Shown here: piece by piece, positions 1-7,800 of the stretch
Numbering within the stretch: the first letter of the stretch is position 1
Layout: the number at the start of each line of letters is the position of its first letter
Assembly: GCA_003574685.1 (NCBI GenBank)
Contig: QOCQ01000006.1
Location: 62,001 to 126,000, forward strand
Direction of reading: 5' to 3'
DNA length: 64,000 bases
Origin: Rhodospirillaceae bacterium SYSU D60007
GTDB taxonomy: Bacteria > Pseudomonadota > Alphaproteobacteria > Reyranellales > Reyranellaceae
The notes under the pieces: model-generated
What the model was told of the DNA's origin: nothing
The model's database searches: none
Seen by the model: only the letters and a program-made list of their open reading frames with translations
Made by a program: the position numbers and the translations under genes

Positions 1-370
1 GCTTCTCGAACAGCTTCAGGCCTTCGGCGAAGCGGAAGCCATTGGCCATCGGCTCGCAAATGTTGAGATCGACGCGCCGCGTCCACATGTGCGTCTCGGC
101 ACGCTCTTTCGGTGTGTTGCCGATCAGCGAGGCGCCATTCTTGTGCGTGTCGTCGAGGTATTCGCAGATGGCTGTGATCTCGGCGATGATCGTGCCGTCG
201 TCCAGCTCCAGCGCCGGACACTGGCCCGACGGGTTCACCGACAGATAGGGCTCGCGCCGGTTCTCGCCGCCGCGCAGGTCCACCTCGACCATCGGCAGCT
301 CGATACCTTTCTCCTTCATGAACATGCGGACCACTTTCGGGTTCGGTCCGATCGAGTTGTACAGGCGCAT
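1..370 (-). CDS. Glutathione S-transferase family protein, 3' part outside window
   Basis: The first 123 codons of a minus-strand gene are visible; the rest lies before base 1. Translation begins MRLYNSIGPNPKVVRMFM and contains the thioredoxin-fold GST N-terminal domain: a beta strand with an S/N-type catalytic region near residues 6-10, the cis-proline region (NPSGQCPALEL, about residues 50-60) and the glutathione-binding D/E-x-T segment (IIAEITAICEYL). The start at 370 is preceded by a GAGGAG ribosome-binding site on the minus strand. GSTs conjugate or transfer glutathione in the cytosol; the substrate cannot be inferred. It is transcribed away from the exbB operon. Confidence 0.88.
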   Translation of the reverse strand, partial: MRLYNSIGPNPKVVRMFMKEKGIELPMVEVDLRGGENRREPYLSVNPSGQCPALELDDGTIIAEITAICEYLDDTHKNGASLIGNTPKERAETHMWTRRVDLNICEPMANGFRFAEGLKLFEK

Positions 371-454
371 GGCGTCTCCTCAGGGGCTGGATCACGGGCC
401 GCAGTCTAGCGGATGCGGCAAGGCGGGGTACCCGTGACCGCAACACTGCGCGAT

Positions 455-469
455 TGCGACTGACTCGCA
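455..469. promoter_or_regulatory. Candidate Fur/Mur-type iron box upstream of exbB
   Basis: TGCGACTGACTCGCA is a 15-bp interrupted palindrome (arms TGCGA/TCGCA) 97 bp before the exbB start. It resembles the TGC-N9-GCA operators bound by alphaproteobacterial Fur/Mur proteins, and ExbBD-TonB is a classic iron-regulated system. No clear -10/-35 pair was found around it, so the assignment rests on pattern and context. Confidence 0.4.
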
Positions 470-565
470 CTCGCGCTAGGGTGCCCCGTTGGCCGCGCCC
501 CGGGCCCGCACGGGCGACGCGAGCGATTCCGCGCCTTGCGCCCATCCGTCGTTTGAGAGTTCCCC

Positions 566-1426
566 ATGGATTTTGCTGCCGCCATGCCATTTCAGCTCGT
601 CAAACGGATGCGGGGGCTCGCGGGCGGGATCGTATCCACCCTGATCGCATGGCCAGCCTGGGCGCAGAACGCGCCGGACGCTCCACCGGCGATCCCGCCG
701 GTGCCGCCATCGGAGCCGCTGCCGTCGATTGCCGCCAACCTGCCGGTCGATCTGTCGCCCTGGGGGATGTTCCAGAGCGCCGATATGGTCGTGAAAGCGG
801 TGATGATCGGGCTGGCCGCGGCGTCGGTGGTGACGTGGACGGTGTGGCTGGCCAAGACGGTCGAGCTGGCCGCGGCGCGCCGGCGCGTGCGCCGTGCGCT
901 GGAAACCCTGGAAGGGGCCGACAGCCTCAGCGTGGCGGCGCTGCGGTTGGGCGGCGAAGCGGCGACGGTGCCGGCGCTGGTGCGCGCGGCCGTCGGCGAG
1001 GTCAGGCATTCGGCGGAGCTGCCCGGCGAGGGCATCAAGGAGCGCGTCGTCTCGCGGCTGGAGCGGCTCGAGGCGGCCGCGGGACGCGCCATGACGCGCG
1101 GCACCGGCCTTCTTGCCACGATCGGCGCCACGGCCCCCTTCATCGGCCTGTTCGGCACCGTCTGGGGCATCATGAACAGCTTCATCGGCATTTCGAAGGC
1201 GCAGACGACGAACCTGGCGGTGGTGGCGCCGGGCATCGCCGAGGCGCTGCTGGCGACGGCGCTGGGTCTGGTGGCGGCGATCCCGGCGGTGGTGATCTAC
1301 AACGTCTTCGCGCGCTCCATTGCCGGCTACCGCCTGCAGCTCGGCGATGCCTCATCGGCGATCCTGCGGCTGCTCAGCCGCGAGCTTGATGGCGGCGGGC
1401 TGGCGCTGCGCAAGGCGGCGGAGTAG
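566..1426 (+). CDS. exbB: TonB-system energiser ExbB (MotA/TolQ/ExbB proton channel)
   Basis: 286 aa inner-membrane proton-channel subunit that, with ExbD, converts proton motive force into movement of TonB. The N-terminus has a signal-like segment (about residues 17-33, ending AWA-Q) and a Pro-rich stretch, as in the long alphaproteobacterial ExbB type. TM1 is about 74-95, TM2 about 181-205 (ATIGATAPFIGLFGTVWGIM, the family hallmark) and TM3 about 222-247. It is followed after 4 nt by exbD and then tonB, so one operon is likely. The ATG at 566 sits after GAGAG; no other start would keep the signal segment. Confidence 0.95.
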   Translation: MDFAAAMPFQLVKRMRGLAGGIVSTLIAWPAWAQNAPDAPPAIPPVPPSEPLPSIAANLPVDLSPWGMFQSADMVVKAVMIGLAAASVVTWTVWLAKTVELAAARRRVRRALETLEGADSLSVAALRLGGEAATVPALVRAAVGEVRHSAELPGEGIKERVVSRLERLEAAAGRAMTRGTGLLATIGATAPFIGLFGTVWGIMNSFIGISKAQTTNLAVVAPGIAEALLATALGLVAAIPAVVIYNVFARSIAGYRLQLGDASSAILRLLSRELDGGGLALRKAAE

Positions 1427-1430
1427 CGCT

Positions 1431-1856
1431 ATGGCTGTCCGGCTGCATCATGGCGAGGATGATCTGGCGGAAAGCCACGAGATCAACGTCACGCCCTTCA
1501 TCGACGTGATGCTGGTGCTACTGATCATCTTCATGGTCGCGGCCCCGCTGGCCACGGTGGACGTGCCGGTGGACCTGCCGGCATCGACGGCGCCGCGCCA
1601 GCCGCGGCCGGACAAGCCGGTGTACCTCACGGTGAAGGCGGATCTCGGCCTGACGCTGGGCGAGACATCCGTGGCGCGCGAGGGGCTGGCACCGGCACTG
1701 CAGGCCGCGACCGGCGGCGACAAAGAGAAGCGCATTTTCCTGCGCGCCGCCAAAACCGTCGACTACGGCGCGCTCATGGAAGTGATGAACGCCCTGCGCG
1801 CCGCCGGCTACCTGAAGGTGGGGCTGGTCGGCCTTGAGAGCAGCGAAGCGAAATGA
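1431..1856 (+). CDS. exbD: Biopolymer transport protein ExbD
   Basis: 141 aa partner of ExbB. A short cytoplasmic N-terminus is followed by a single TM helix (about residues 22-42) within VTPFIDVMLVLLIIFMV. It carries Asp25, the membrane aspartate that is protonated during energisation and has the same position in E. coli ExbD. The periplasmic domain runs from about 45 to 141. The start ATG lies 4 nt after the exbB stop, and the stop overlaps the tonB start (ATGA), indicating translational coupling. Confidence 0.95.
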   Translation: MAVRLHHGEDDLAESHEINVTPFIDVMLVLLIIFMVAAPLATVDVPVDLPASTAPRQPRPDKPVYLTVKADLGLTLGETSVAREGLAPALQAATGGDKEKRIFLRAAKTVDYGALMEVMNALRAAGYLKVGLVGLESSEAK

Positions 1857-2734
1857 CGGAAAGTTCCGGCAGCGGCGTCCACGCCACGCTCCGCTGGGGG
1901 CTGAGCCTGCTGGCCGTGCTGGTCGTGCATCTGGGCGGGGCGGCGGCGCTGCTGGCTTGGCGCATTCCGCAGGACCCGCCCGCCTCGCTGCCGGCGGTGA
2001 TGATCGACATGGCGCCGGCCGCCACCGCGCCGTCGCCCGATGTCAGCGAGGCGCCGCCGGGTCCGAAGCAGGAAATTTCCGAACCGCCGCCCCCCGAGGT
2101 GCCGGCGATCGAGACTGCAGCGCTGGCGCGCGACCTGCCCGAGCCGCCGCCGCGGGAGCCGGTGGAGGTGCCGAAGGAGCCGGACCGGCTGGCCGAGATG
2201 CTGCCCATGCCCGAGACGCCGCCCGAGGTCGCGATCGAGGTGCCGGTGCCGCCCAAACCGGCACCGCCCAAAAAGGAGCCGCCGCCCGCGAAGCCGAAGC
2301 CGGTCGCGAAGCCTGCACCGCGCAAGCCCGAACCGCAGCGCAAGCCGCCCGCCAGGCAGACCACGGCGCCCGCCGCCGCACCCACACCACCGCAGCAGGC
2401 GGCCGCGGCGCCGCCGCCCGGCACCGCACGCCAGCCGTCGCCCGATGCGGTGCGGCGCTGGCAGTCCACGCTGGTCGCCCATTTGCAGCGGCACAAGCGC
2501 TATCCGGGTTCCGCGCGTCGCGACAACGAGGAGGGCGTCGTCTATCTGCGTTTCACGATGGACCGCCATGGTGCGGTGCTGGCGCGGCGCATCGAGCGCG
2601 CGTCCGGCCATCGCGCGCTCGACCAGGAGACGCTCGAGCTGATCGAGCGCGCCCAGCCCTTGCCGGCGCCGCCGGCGGACATGCCCGGCCAGCGCTTCGA
2701 ATTCGTCGTGCCCGTCCAGTTCCAGCTCAGGTGA
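1853..2734 (+). CDS. tonB: TonB family energy-transduction protein
   Basis: 293 aa. An N-terminal membrane anchor (about residues 13-36) is followed by a long Pro/Lys/Glu-rich periplasm-spanning region (about 45-190, many PPP and PxPKP repeats). The C-terminal TonB domain (about 200-293) has the YP signature (HKRYPGSARRDNEEG) and the GVVYLRFTMDRHG strand. It transmits energy from ExbBD to TonB-dependent outer-membrane receptors for siderophores or vitamins. The start overlaps the exbD stop by 4 nt. No TonB-dependent receptor is encoded in this window. Confidence 0.93.
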   Translation: MTESSGSGVHATLRWGLSLLAVLVVHLGGAAALLAWRIPQDPPASLPAVMIDMAPAATAPSPDVSEAPPGPKQEISEPPPPEVPAIETAALARDLPEPPPREPVEVPKEPDRLAEMLPMPETPPEVAIEVPVPPKPAPPKKEPPPAKPKPVAKPAPRKPEPQRKPPARQTTAPAAAPTPPQQAAAAPPPGTARQPSPDAVRRWQSTLVAHLQRHKRYPGSARRDNEEGVVYLRFTMDRHGAVLARRIERASGHRALDQETLELIERAQPLPAPPADMPGQRFEFVVPVQFQLR

Positions 2735-2738
2735 AATC

Positions 2739-3341
2739 ATGAACGCGCCGTCGCCTGTCGAATCAACCGTGTCGTCCATCGACATGCTGCTGTCGCGCGC
2801 CTCGGTATCGCCGCGGCTGCTGGGCGAGCCCGGCCCCGATGCGGCGCAGCTCGCGCTGATCCTCGACGCGGCGCTGCGCGCGCCGGATCACGGCAATCTC
2901 AAGCCGGCACGTTTCATCGTGATACGCGGCGATGCGCGCCGTCGTCTGGGCGACATGCTGGCCGAAGCCACGCGCCGGCGCGAGCCGCAGGCGCCCCAGG
3001 CCGTGTTCGAGAAGCACCGGAGCTGGCCCGCCGTGCCGCCGCTGGTGATCGCCGTCGGCGCAAAGCTGCACGCCGGCCATGCGATCCCCGAGATCGAGCA
3101 GATCCTCTCGGCCGGCGCGTCGGCGATGAACCTGCTCAACGCCGCCCACGCGCTGGGCTTTGCCGGCATGTGGGTGACCGGCCCCAACGCCTACGACCCC
3201 GCGGTCGTGCGCGCACTCGGCCTCGACGAGGCAGACAGGCTCATCGGCTTCGTAGGGCTGGGCACACCCACGAATGCAACACGCCCCTCCCCGCGCAAGC
3301 CCGACCGGCAGGCCTACGTATCCGAGTGGACGGGCTTGTAG
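2739..3341 (+). CDS. Nitroreductase family protein (YdjA-like)
   Basis: 200 aa flavoprotein of the nitroreductase fold, probably FMN-dependent and NAD(P)H-using. Visible family features are the N-terminal R-x-S-x-R-like FMN contact (LLSRASVSPRLL), the APDHGNLKPARFIVI strand (residues about 48-62) and the ILSAGASAMNLLNAAHALGFAGMW helix that contributes to the dimer and active site. It is short, as in the YdjA/TdsD group. It starts 4 nt after tonB stops, so it may share the tonB operon transcript. The physiological substrate is unknown. Confidence 0.88.
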   Translation: MNAPSPVESTVSSIDMLLSRASVSPRLLGEPGPDAAQLALILDAALRAPDHGNLKPARFIVIRGDARRRLGDMLAEATRRREPQAPQAVFEKHRSWPAVPPLVIAVGAKLHAGHAIPEIEQILSAGASAMNLLNAAHALGFAGMWVTGPNAYDPAVVRALGLDEADRLIGFVGLGTPTNATRPSPRKPDRQAYVSEWTGL

Positions 3342-3342
3342 T

Positions 3343-3654
3343 CGCCGGGAGCGCGCCACTAACAAGAAACAAAGGCAGGAAACTTGCGGCGGAGCGCCTG
3401 ATTTCACCTTCCCCCGGAGGGGGAAGGTGCCCGAAGGGCGGAAGGGGGATGGTGCACACCTGCGGCATCGTGCTGGTTGAGGCATCCCCCTTCCGGCGCT
3501 GCGCGCCACCTTCCCCCTCCGGGGGAAGGAAGAACACATCAGTCACTGCCGGCCGACCCTCGGGGATGAAACGATCGGCCCGTCGTATCGCGGTCACCAT
3601 CGGCCGGCCGCAAGATTCTTATCTTGGTTTCTTGTTAGTGGCGCGCGCCCGGCG
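3343..3654. repeat. 28-bp long-range inverted repeat enclosing the intergenic gap
   Basis: The left arm 3343-3370 and right arm 3627-3654 are inverted copies of each other with one mismatch in 28 bp (core CACTAACAAGAAAC). They begin 2 nt after the stop of the upstream gene and end 2 nt before the stop of the convergent downstream gene. No gene lies between them; the inside holds the palindromic element at 3406-3529. The arms could be MITE-like terminal inverted repeats or a large bidirectional hairpin; no flanking target-site duplication is obvious. Confidence 0.7.
3406..3529. repeat. Dispersed palindromic element, copy 1
   Basis: About 124 bp with mutually inverted GC-rich ends (ACCTTCCCCCGGAGGGGGAA at one end, the inverse at the other) around a unique centre containing GGCATCGTGCT. 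The same element occurs in opposite orientation at 13657-13797. Outer arms, inner GGAAGGGGGATG block and part of the loop are shared. It is intergenic in both places and encodes nothing apparent; it is REP/BIME-like in style. Confidence 0.75.
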
Positions 3655-3656
3655 GG

Positions 3657-4169
3657 TCAGTCGGCGGCGGCGGCGAAGAGGCGGCGGCGCAGGGCGGAGA
3701 CGGGGATGCGGCCGTCACCGGTGGGCTGGTAGACGGCGGTGAAGGTGTGCAGGGCGCGGCGCCAGGCTTCCAGCGGCTCGCCCTTGGCCAGCTCGAAAGC
3801 ATCGAAGCCGCAACGGCGCATGTGATGAAGCTGGTCGGGCAGGACCTGGCCGGTGGCCCGCAGCTCGCCGGTGAAGCCGTAGCGCTCGCGCAGCAGACGG
3901 GCCTGGGAGTAGGCGCGCCCGTCGCTGAATTTCGGGAACTCCAGCGCGATCAGGGCAAAACGCGCCCCATCGGGTCCCAGTTCTTCCACCGGATCGATAT
4001 TCTTCAGCAGCACGCCCATCGGTGCGTTCCGCGCCAGCAACGTCTCGCGCTCTGCGCGGAAGCGCGTGAAGCTCACAATGACAGCGGCGCCAGCCGGCAG
4101 GCTTGCGGCATCGTCGGCTACGCGCTGCCACTCGTCATCGCTGAGCGCGCCATTCCTAAGCAGGGGCAT
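3657..4169 (-). CDS. DUF934 domain protein of the sulfite-reduction cluster
   Basis: 170 aa. Residues 1-170 match the DUF934 family, normally found directly after nitrite/sulfite reductase in alpha- and betaproteobacteria, with the segments GVLLKNIDPVEEL and FPKFSDGRAYSQARLLRERYGF. The start MPLLRNG at 4169 overlaps the end of the reductase gene by 14 nt; a longer frame to 4217 exists but would extend into the reductase gene. The biochemical function is not established; its place suggests an accessory role in sulfite reduction. Confidence 0.9.
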   Translation of the reverse strand: MPLLRNGALSDDEWQRVADDAASLPAGAAVIVSFTRFRAERETLLARNAPMGVLLKNIDPVEELGPDGARFALIALEFPKFSDGRAYSQARLLRERYGFTGELRATGQVLPDQLHHMRRCGFDAFELAKGEPLEAWRRALHTFTAVYQPTGDGRIPVSALRRRLFAAAAD

Positions 4170-5811
4170 AGAGCCGCTCCTTGAAAGGCGCCGTGCCGAC
4201 GCGGCGATAGGTATCAAGGAAACGTTCGCCGTCCCGACGCTCCTTCAGATAGGTGTCGACCAGCGATTCGATGGCCTCGACCACCTGGTCGGCGGGCACG
4301 GCGGGGCCCACGATGCTGCCCAGCGAGACGTCGTCGCCGGCATGGCCGCCAAGCGTGATCTGGTAGAATTCGGTGCCGTTCTTGTCGACGCCGAGAATGC
4401 CGATGTGGCCGACATGGTGATGGCCGCAGGCATTGATGCAGCCCGAGATCTTGATCTTGAGCTCGCCGATATCATGCTGGCGCGCCAGATCGGCAAACCG
4501 CGTGGAGATGCGCTGTGCCACGGGAATGGCTCGCGCATTGGCCAGCGCGCAATAGTCGAGGCCGGGGCAGGCGATGATGTCGCTGACCAGCCCGAGATTG
4601 GGCGTGGCAAAGCCGATGCGCACCAGTCCGCGCCACACGGCCGGCAGGTCGGCGACGGCGACATGCGGCAGCACCAGGTTCTGCTCGTGGGTGACGCGAA
4701 TTTCGCCGAAGCTGTAAGCGTCGGCCAGGTCGGCGACGGCATCCATCTGCGCGGCGCTGGAATCGCCCGGCGGTGCGCCCTCGGGCTTCAGCGACAGGTT
4801 GACGATGGCGTAGCCGGGCTGGCGGTGCGGCACGACGTTGCTGCGCAGCCACAGCGCGAAGTCGCGGTCCTCGAAGCGCAGCCGCTCCGTTTCGGGCGCG
4901 AAGACCGGCTGAACCTGGTACGGCGGCGGCGCGAAGTGGCGCGCGATGCCGTCGATCACGTCCTGCGGCAGGTCGAGCGCACCGCCGCGGATCTGTTCCC
5001 ATTCTTCTTCGACCTGGCGGCGCATCTCCTCGGCGCCGATCTCGTGTACCAGGATCTTGATGCGCGCCTTGTAGATGTTGTCGCGCCGGCCGTAGCGGTT
5101 ATAGACCCGCATGATCGCTTCGAGATACGACAGCAAGTCCTGCTTCGGCAGGAACGCGCGAATGGTCTTGCCGATCATCGGCGTGCGGCCCAGCCCGCCG
5201 CCCACGATGACCTCGAAACCGGGCTCCCCCTGTTCATCGCGCAGCATGCGCAGGCCGATATCGTGCACCCGCACCGCGGCGCGGTCATTCGGCGAGCCGG
5301 TGACGGCGATCTTGAATTTTCGCGGCAGGAAGCTGAACTCGGGATGCACCGTTGACCACTGCCGGATGATCTCGCACCAGATACGGGGATCCTCGATCTC
5401 GTCGATGGCGACACCCGCCCAGTGATCAGCGGTGACGTTGCGGATGCAGTTGCCGCTGGTCTGGATGGCGTGCATCTCGACTTTGGCGAGATCGGCCAGC
5501 GCGTCGGGCGCGTCCTCCAGCCGAATCCAGTTGAACTGAAGGTTCTGGCGCGTCGTGAAGTGGCCGTAGCCGCGGTCGTAGCGGCGCGCGATGTGCGCCA
5601 GCATACGGAACTGCTTCGATGACAGCGTGCCGTAGGGAATGGCAATACGCAGCATATAGGCATGGAGCTGCAGGTAGAGGCCGTTCTGCAGGCGCAGCGG
5701 CTTGAACTCGTCCTCGGTCAGCTCGCCGGCCAAGCGGCGCCGCACCTGGTCGCGGAACTGCGCGACGCGCTCGGCGACAAAGGCGTGGTCGTATTCGTCG
5801 TAGCGGTACAT
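4156..5811 (-). CDS. cysI: Nitrite/sulfite reductase hemoprotein (assimilatory sulfite reductase)
   Basis: 551 aa, siroheme and [4Fe-4S] enzyme reducing sulfite to sulfide with six electrons in the cytosol. Two ferredoxin-like half domains each precede a siroheme-binding domain. The cluster ligands are visible as C-x5-C (CPGLDYC) and C-x3-C (SGCINACGHHH), about residues 420-465. The length suits the single-chain family. It is encoded between the siroheme synthase/DUF2849 pair upstream and DUF934 downstream, which argues for assimilatory sulfite reduction. Nitrite cannot be excluded as substrate, but no nitrate genes are nearby. Confidence 0.93.
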   Translation of the reverse strand: MYRYDEYDHAFVAERVAQFRDQVRRRLAGELTEDEFKPLRLQNGLYLQLHAYMLRIAIPYGTLSSKQFRMLAHIARRYDRGYGHFTTRQNLQFNWIRLEDAPDALADLAKVEMHAIQTSGNCIRNVTADHWAGVAIDEIEDPRIWCEIIRQWSTVHPEFSFLPRKFKIAVTGSPNDRAAVRVHDIGLRMLRDEQGEPGFEVIVGGGLGRTPMIGKTIRAFLPKQDLLSYLEAIMRVYNRYGRRDNIYKARIKILVHEIGAEEMRRQVEEEWEQIRGGALDLPQDVIDGIARHFAPPPYQVQPVFAPETERLRFEDRDFALWLRSNVVPHRQPGYAIVNLSLKPEGAPPGDSSAAQMDAVADLADAYSFGEIRVTHEQNLVLPHVAVADLPAVWRGLVRIGFATPNLGLVSDIIACPGLDYCALANARAIPVAQRISTRFADLARQHDIGELKIKISGCINACGHHHVGHIGILGVDKNGTEFYQITLGGHAGDDVSLGSIVGPAVPADQVVEAIESLVDTYLKERRDGERFLDTYRRVGTAPFKERLYAPA

Positions 5812-5827
5812 GGGATGCCTACTGCGC

Positions 5828-6145
5828 CTAGAGATAGCGCGTGGCGTCGGCGGAGATGGCCGCGAAGGTGAGCCCCTGGGCGCGGATGCGCTCGCGCAGG
5901 CTGACCGGCACGACGCTGTCGCCGTCTTCCCTGACCGCAGTCAGGTAGGGTTCAACGATACGTGACTCGGCAGCAGCGACCGTACCGATCGCCAGTAGCC
6001 GCTGCGCGGCGGCCTCGTCGCGCGCCACGGCGGCGCGGGCGATGTCCGAGGTCCATTCGCCGCTCCGGGTGAGGAACACCACCTGGCCGTCGCGCAGGCG
6101 GTTGGCGGTCACGATCTGCAGCGTGCCGGTGAGATTCTTGGCCAT
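5828..6145 (-). CDS. DUF2849 domain protein
   Basis: 105 aa small cytosolic protein matching DUF2849 (GTLQIVTANRLRDGQVVFL near the N-terminus). The family has no established activity and is found almost only between cysG and sulfite reductase genes. The start codon overlaps the last base of the cysG stop (TGATG), so it is translationally coupled to cysG. The reductase gene follows after 16 nt. Confidence 0.88.
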   Translation of the reverse strand: MAKNLTGTLQIVTANRLRDGQVVFLTRSGEWTSDIARAAVARDEAAAQRLLAIGTVAAAESRIVEPYLTAVREDGDSVVPVSLRERIRAQGLTFAAISADATRYL

Positions 6146-7545
6146 CAGGATGCCTCTGCCAGTGCGGGTTTTGCGTGCGCAACGTCGGCCAATGCCGCGA
6201 CGTCGCCGATGATCATGAGGGCCGGGCCGCCATTGGCATGGCGGGCGGCCAGCGCCGTGAGGGCGCCCAAGGTGCCGACGCTCACCTTTTGGTCAGGCCG
6301 CGAGCCGTTCTCGATAATCGCCACGGGGGTCGTACGCGCCAGCCCGGCTTCGAGCAGCCGGTCGCGAACCGTGGCAGCGGCGCTGACACCCATGTAGACG
6401 ACGATGGTCTGGCGGCTCTGCGCGAGGGTAGCCCAGTCGGCGGCGGGTTCGCCGTTCTTCAGATAGCCGGTGACGAAGGTCACGGCCGAGGCGTGCTCGC
6501 GATGGGTCAGCGGAATTCCCGATGCGGCGGCGCAGGCCAGTGCGGCGGTGACACCGGGCACCACCGTTGCCGCAATGCCATGCGCGCGCAGATATTCCAG
6601 CTCCTCGCCGCCGCGGCCGAAGATGAAGGGATCGCCGCCTTTCAGCCGCACGACCTGCTTGCCGGCACGGGCATGCGCCGCCATCAGGGCGTTGATCTCG
6701 TCCTGGCTGCGGCTGTGACGCGCCTTCTGCTTGCCGACATAGACAAGCTCGGCGTCGCGGCGGGCGCGGTCGAGCACCTCGCGGCCGGCGAGCTCGTCGT
6801 AGAGGACCACATCGGCACGCTGCAGCGCATCGAGCGCGCGCAGCGTCAGCAGGTCGGGATCGCCGGGGCCGGCGCCGACGATGGCGACGCTGCCGACCGG
6901 TCCCCTTTCGTTGGCGGGGCGGTTGAGCGCGACCAGCATCGCCTCACGCGCGGCCTGCTCGCGGCCGGCCAGCACCAGTTGTCCGATGGGGCCGTCCAGC
7001 ACGTGTTCCCAGAAGCGCCGCCGTGCAGCCACGTCGCGGAGCAGGGCGCGCGCCGTGTCGCGGAACCGCGCGGCGAAAGCCCCCAACTCGGCGAGGCGTG
7101 CCGGCAGCGCGCGCTCGATGCGTGCGCGTACAAGGCGGGCCAGCACCGGCGAGGCGCCGCCAGTGGAAACCCCGACCACCACCTCGCCGCGATCCACGAT
7201 CGCGGGCATAATGAAGTCGCTGATCCGGGGCTGGTCCGTGACGTTGACCGGCACACGTAGTTCGCGTGCCATGGCTGCCAGCGTTTCGTCGCGGATCGGA
7301 TCTCCGGTGGCGATAAATGCCAGACGCGCTTGTGTGAAATCCGCGGCGTCCGGCCAGCGGGGCTGCCAGTCGAAAGGGCTTTGCCGGCGGAGATCGTCGA
7401 AGGCGCTGTCAAGCCGGGGCGCCGCGACAGTGAGGGTACCGCCTGCGGCCACTACCAGGCGGGCGCGCTGCACGGCGGCGGGCGTACCGCCCGCCACCAG
7501 CGCGTGATGGCCCGCCAGGGAGAAAAAGGCCGGGAGATGCTTCAT
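6145..7545 (-). CDS. cysG: Siroheme synthase CysG (trifunctional)
   Basis: 466 aa. The N-terminal module (residues 1 to about 210) has a Rossmann-type NAD site near 17-30 and the NVTDQP segment holding the catalytic Asp of precorrin-2 dehydrogenase/sirohydrochlorin ferrochelatase. The C-terminal module (about 215-466) is the SAM-dependent uroporphyrinogen-III methyltransferase, with VGAGPGDPDLLTLRA and GGDPFIFGRGGEE. It makes siroheme for the reductase encoded two genes downstream, and heads the cluster cysG-DUF2849-cysI-DUF934. A small gene precedes it by 9 nt. Confidence 0.95.
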   Translation of the reverse strand: MKHLPAFFSLAGHHALVAGGTPAAVQRARLVVAAGGTLTVAAPRLDSAFDDLRRQSPFDWQPRWPDAADFTQARLAFIATGDPIRDETLAAMARELRVPVNVTDQPRISDFIMPAIVDRGEVVVGVSTGGASPVLARLVRARIERALPARLAELGAFAARFRDTARALLRDVAARRRFWEHVLDGPIGQLVLAGREQAAREAMLVALNRPANERGPVGSVAIVGAGPGDPDLLTLRALDALQRADVVLYDELAGREVLDRARRDAELVYVGKQKARHSRSQDEINALMAAHARAGKQVVRLKGGDPFIFGRGGEELEYLRAHGIAATVVPGVTAALACAAASGIPLTHREHASAVTFVTGYLKNGEPAADWATLAQSRQTIVVYMGVSAAATVRDRLLEAGLARTTPVAIIENGSRPDQKVSVGTLGALTALAARHANGGPALMIIGDVAALADVAHAKPALAEAS

Positions 7546-7554
7546 CGTCGTTCC

Positions 7555-7743
7555 TCAGCCCGCCAGCGCGCGGACCGCCACGTAGAAGAAGAGCCAGGCC
7601 GCGATCTCGACGCCGTGCAGCACCAGCCGCCGGGCAGGGCGCCGGGCGGGCTTCAGCTTCTCGTCGGCAAGGCTCACCACGGCCGCGTTCTCACTGTAAA
7701 ATCTTGCGGGCATTATCGGAATTTGGATGTGTAATTCAACCAT
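7555..7743 (-). CDS. Small single-TM protein upstream of cysG
   Basis: 62 aa if translation starts at 7743, where the ATG is preceded by a TGAGGA ribosome-binding site. The frame also opens 4 codons earlier. The middle is basic (KLKPARRPARR) and the C-terminus is a hydrophobic helix (EIAAWLFFYVAVRALAG), so a small inner-membrane protein is likely. I do not recognise a family. It ends 9 nt before cysG and its 5' end lies in an AT-rich divergent promoter region, so it may lead the sulfite/siroheme operon. Confidence 0.5.
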   Translation of the reverse strand: MVELHIQIPIMPARFYSENAAVVSLADEKLKPARRPARRLVLHGVEIAAWLFFYVAVRALAG

Positions 7744-7800
7744 AAATATCCTCATACGATGTATTATATCATATTTTACTGATCAGAAATGGAGATATGG
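7744..7800. promoter_or_regulatory. AT-rich divergent promoter region
   Basis: 57 bp between the divergently transcribed cysG-side operon and the methyltransferase gene is strikingly AT-rich compared with its surroundings. A perfect TATAAT -10 for the minus strand lies at 7763-7768, but no convincing -35 is seen 17 bp away, so an activator may be needed. The plus-strand gene has a GGAG ribosome-binding site at 7791-7794. Confidence 0.5.

Noticed and set aside
3406-3529. CRISPR-like array
   Set aside because: Only two inverted palindromic arms with a single centre, no regularly spaced direct repeats and no cas genes.
4066-5355. 429-codon plus-strand frame opposite the sulfite reductase gene
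   Set aside because: Antisense shadow; all siroheme and Fe-S motifs are on the other strand.
6175-7260. 361-codon plus-strand frame opposite cysG
   Set aside because: Shadow of cysG, whose two domains are both well supported.
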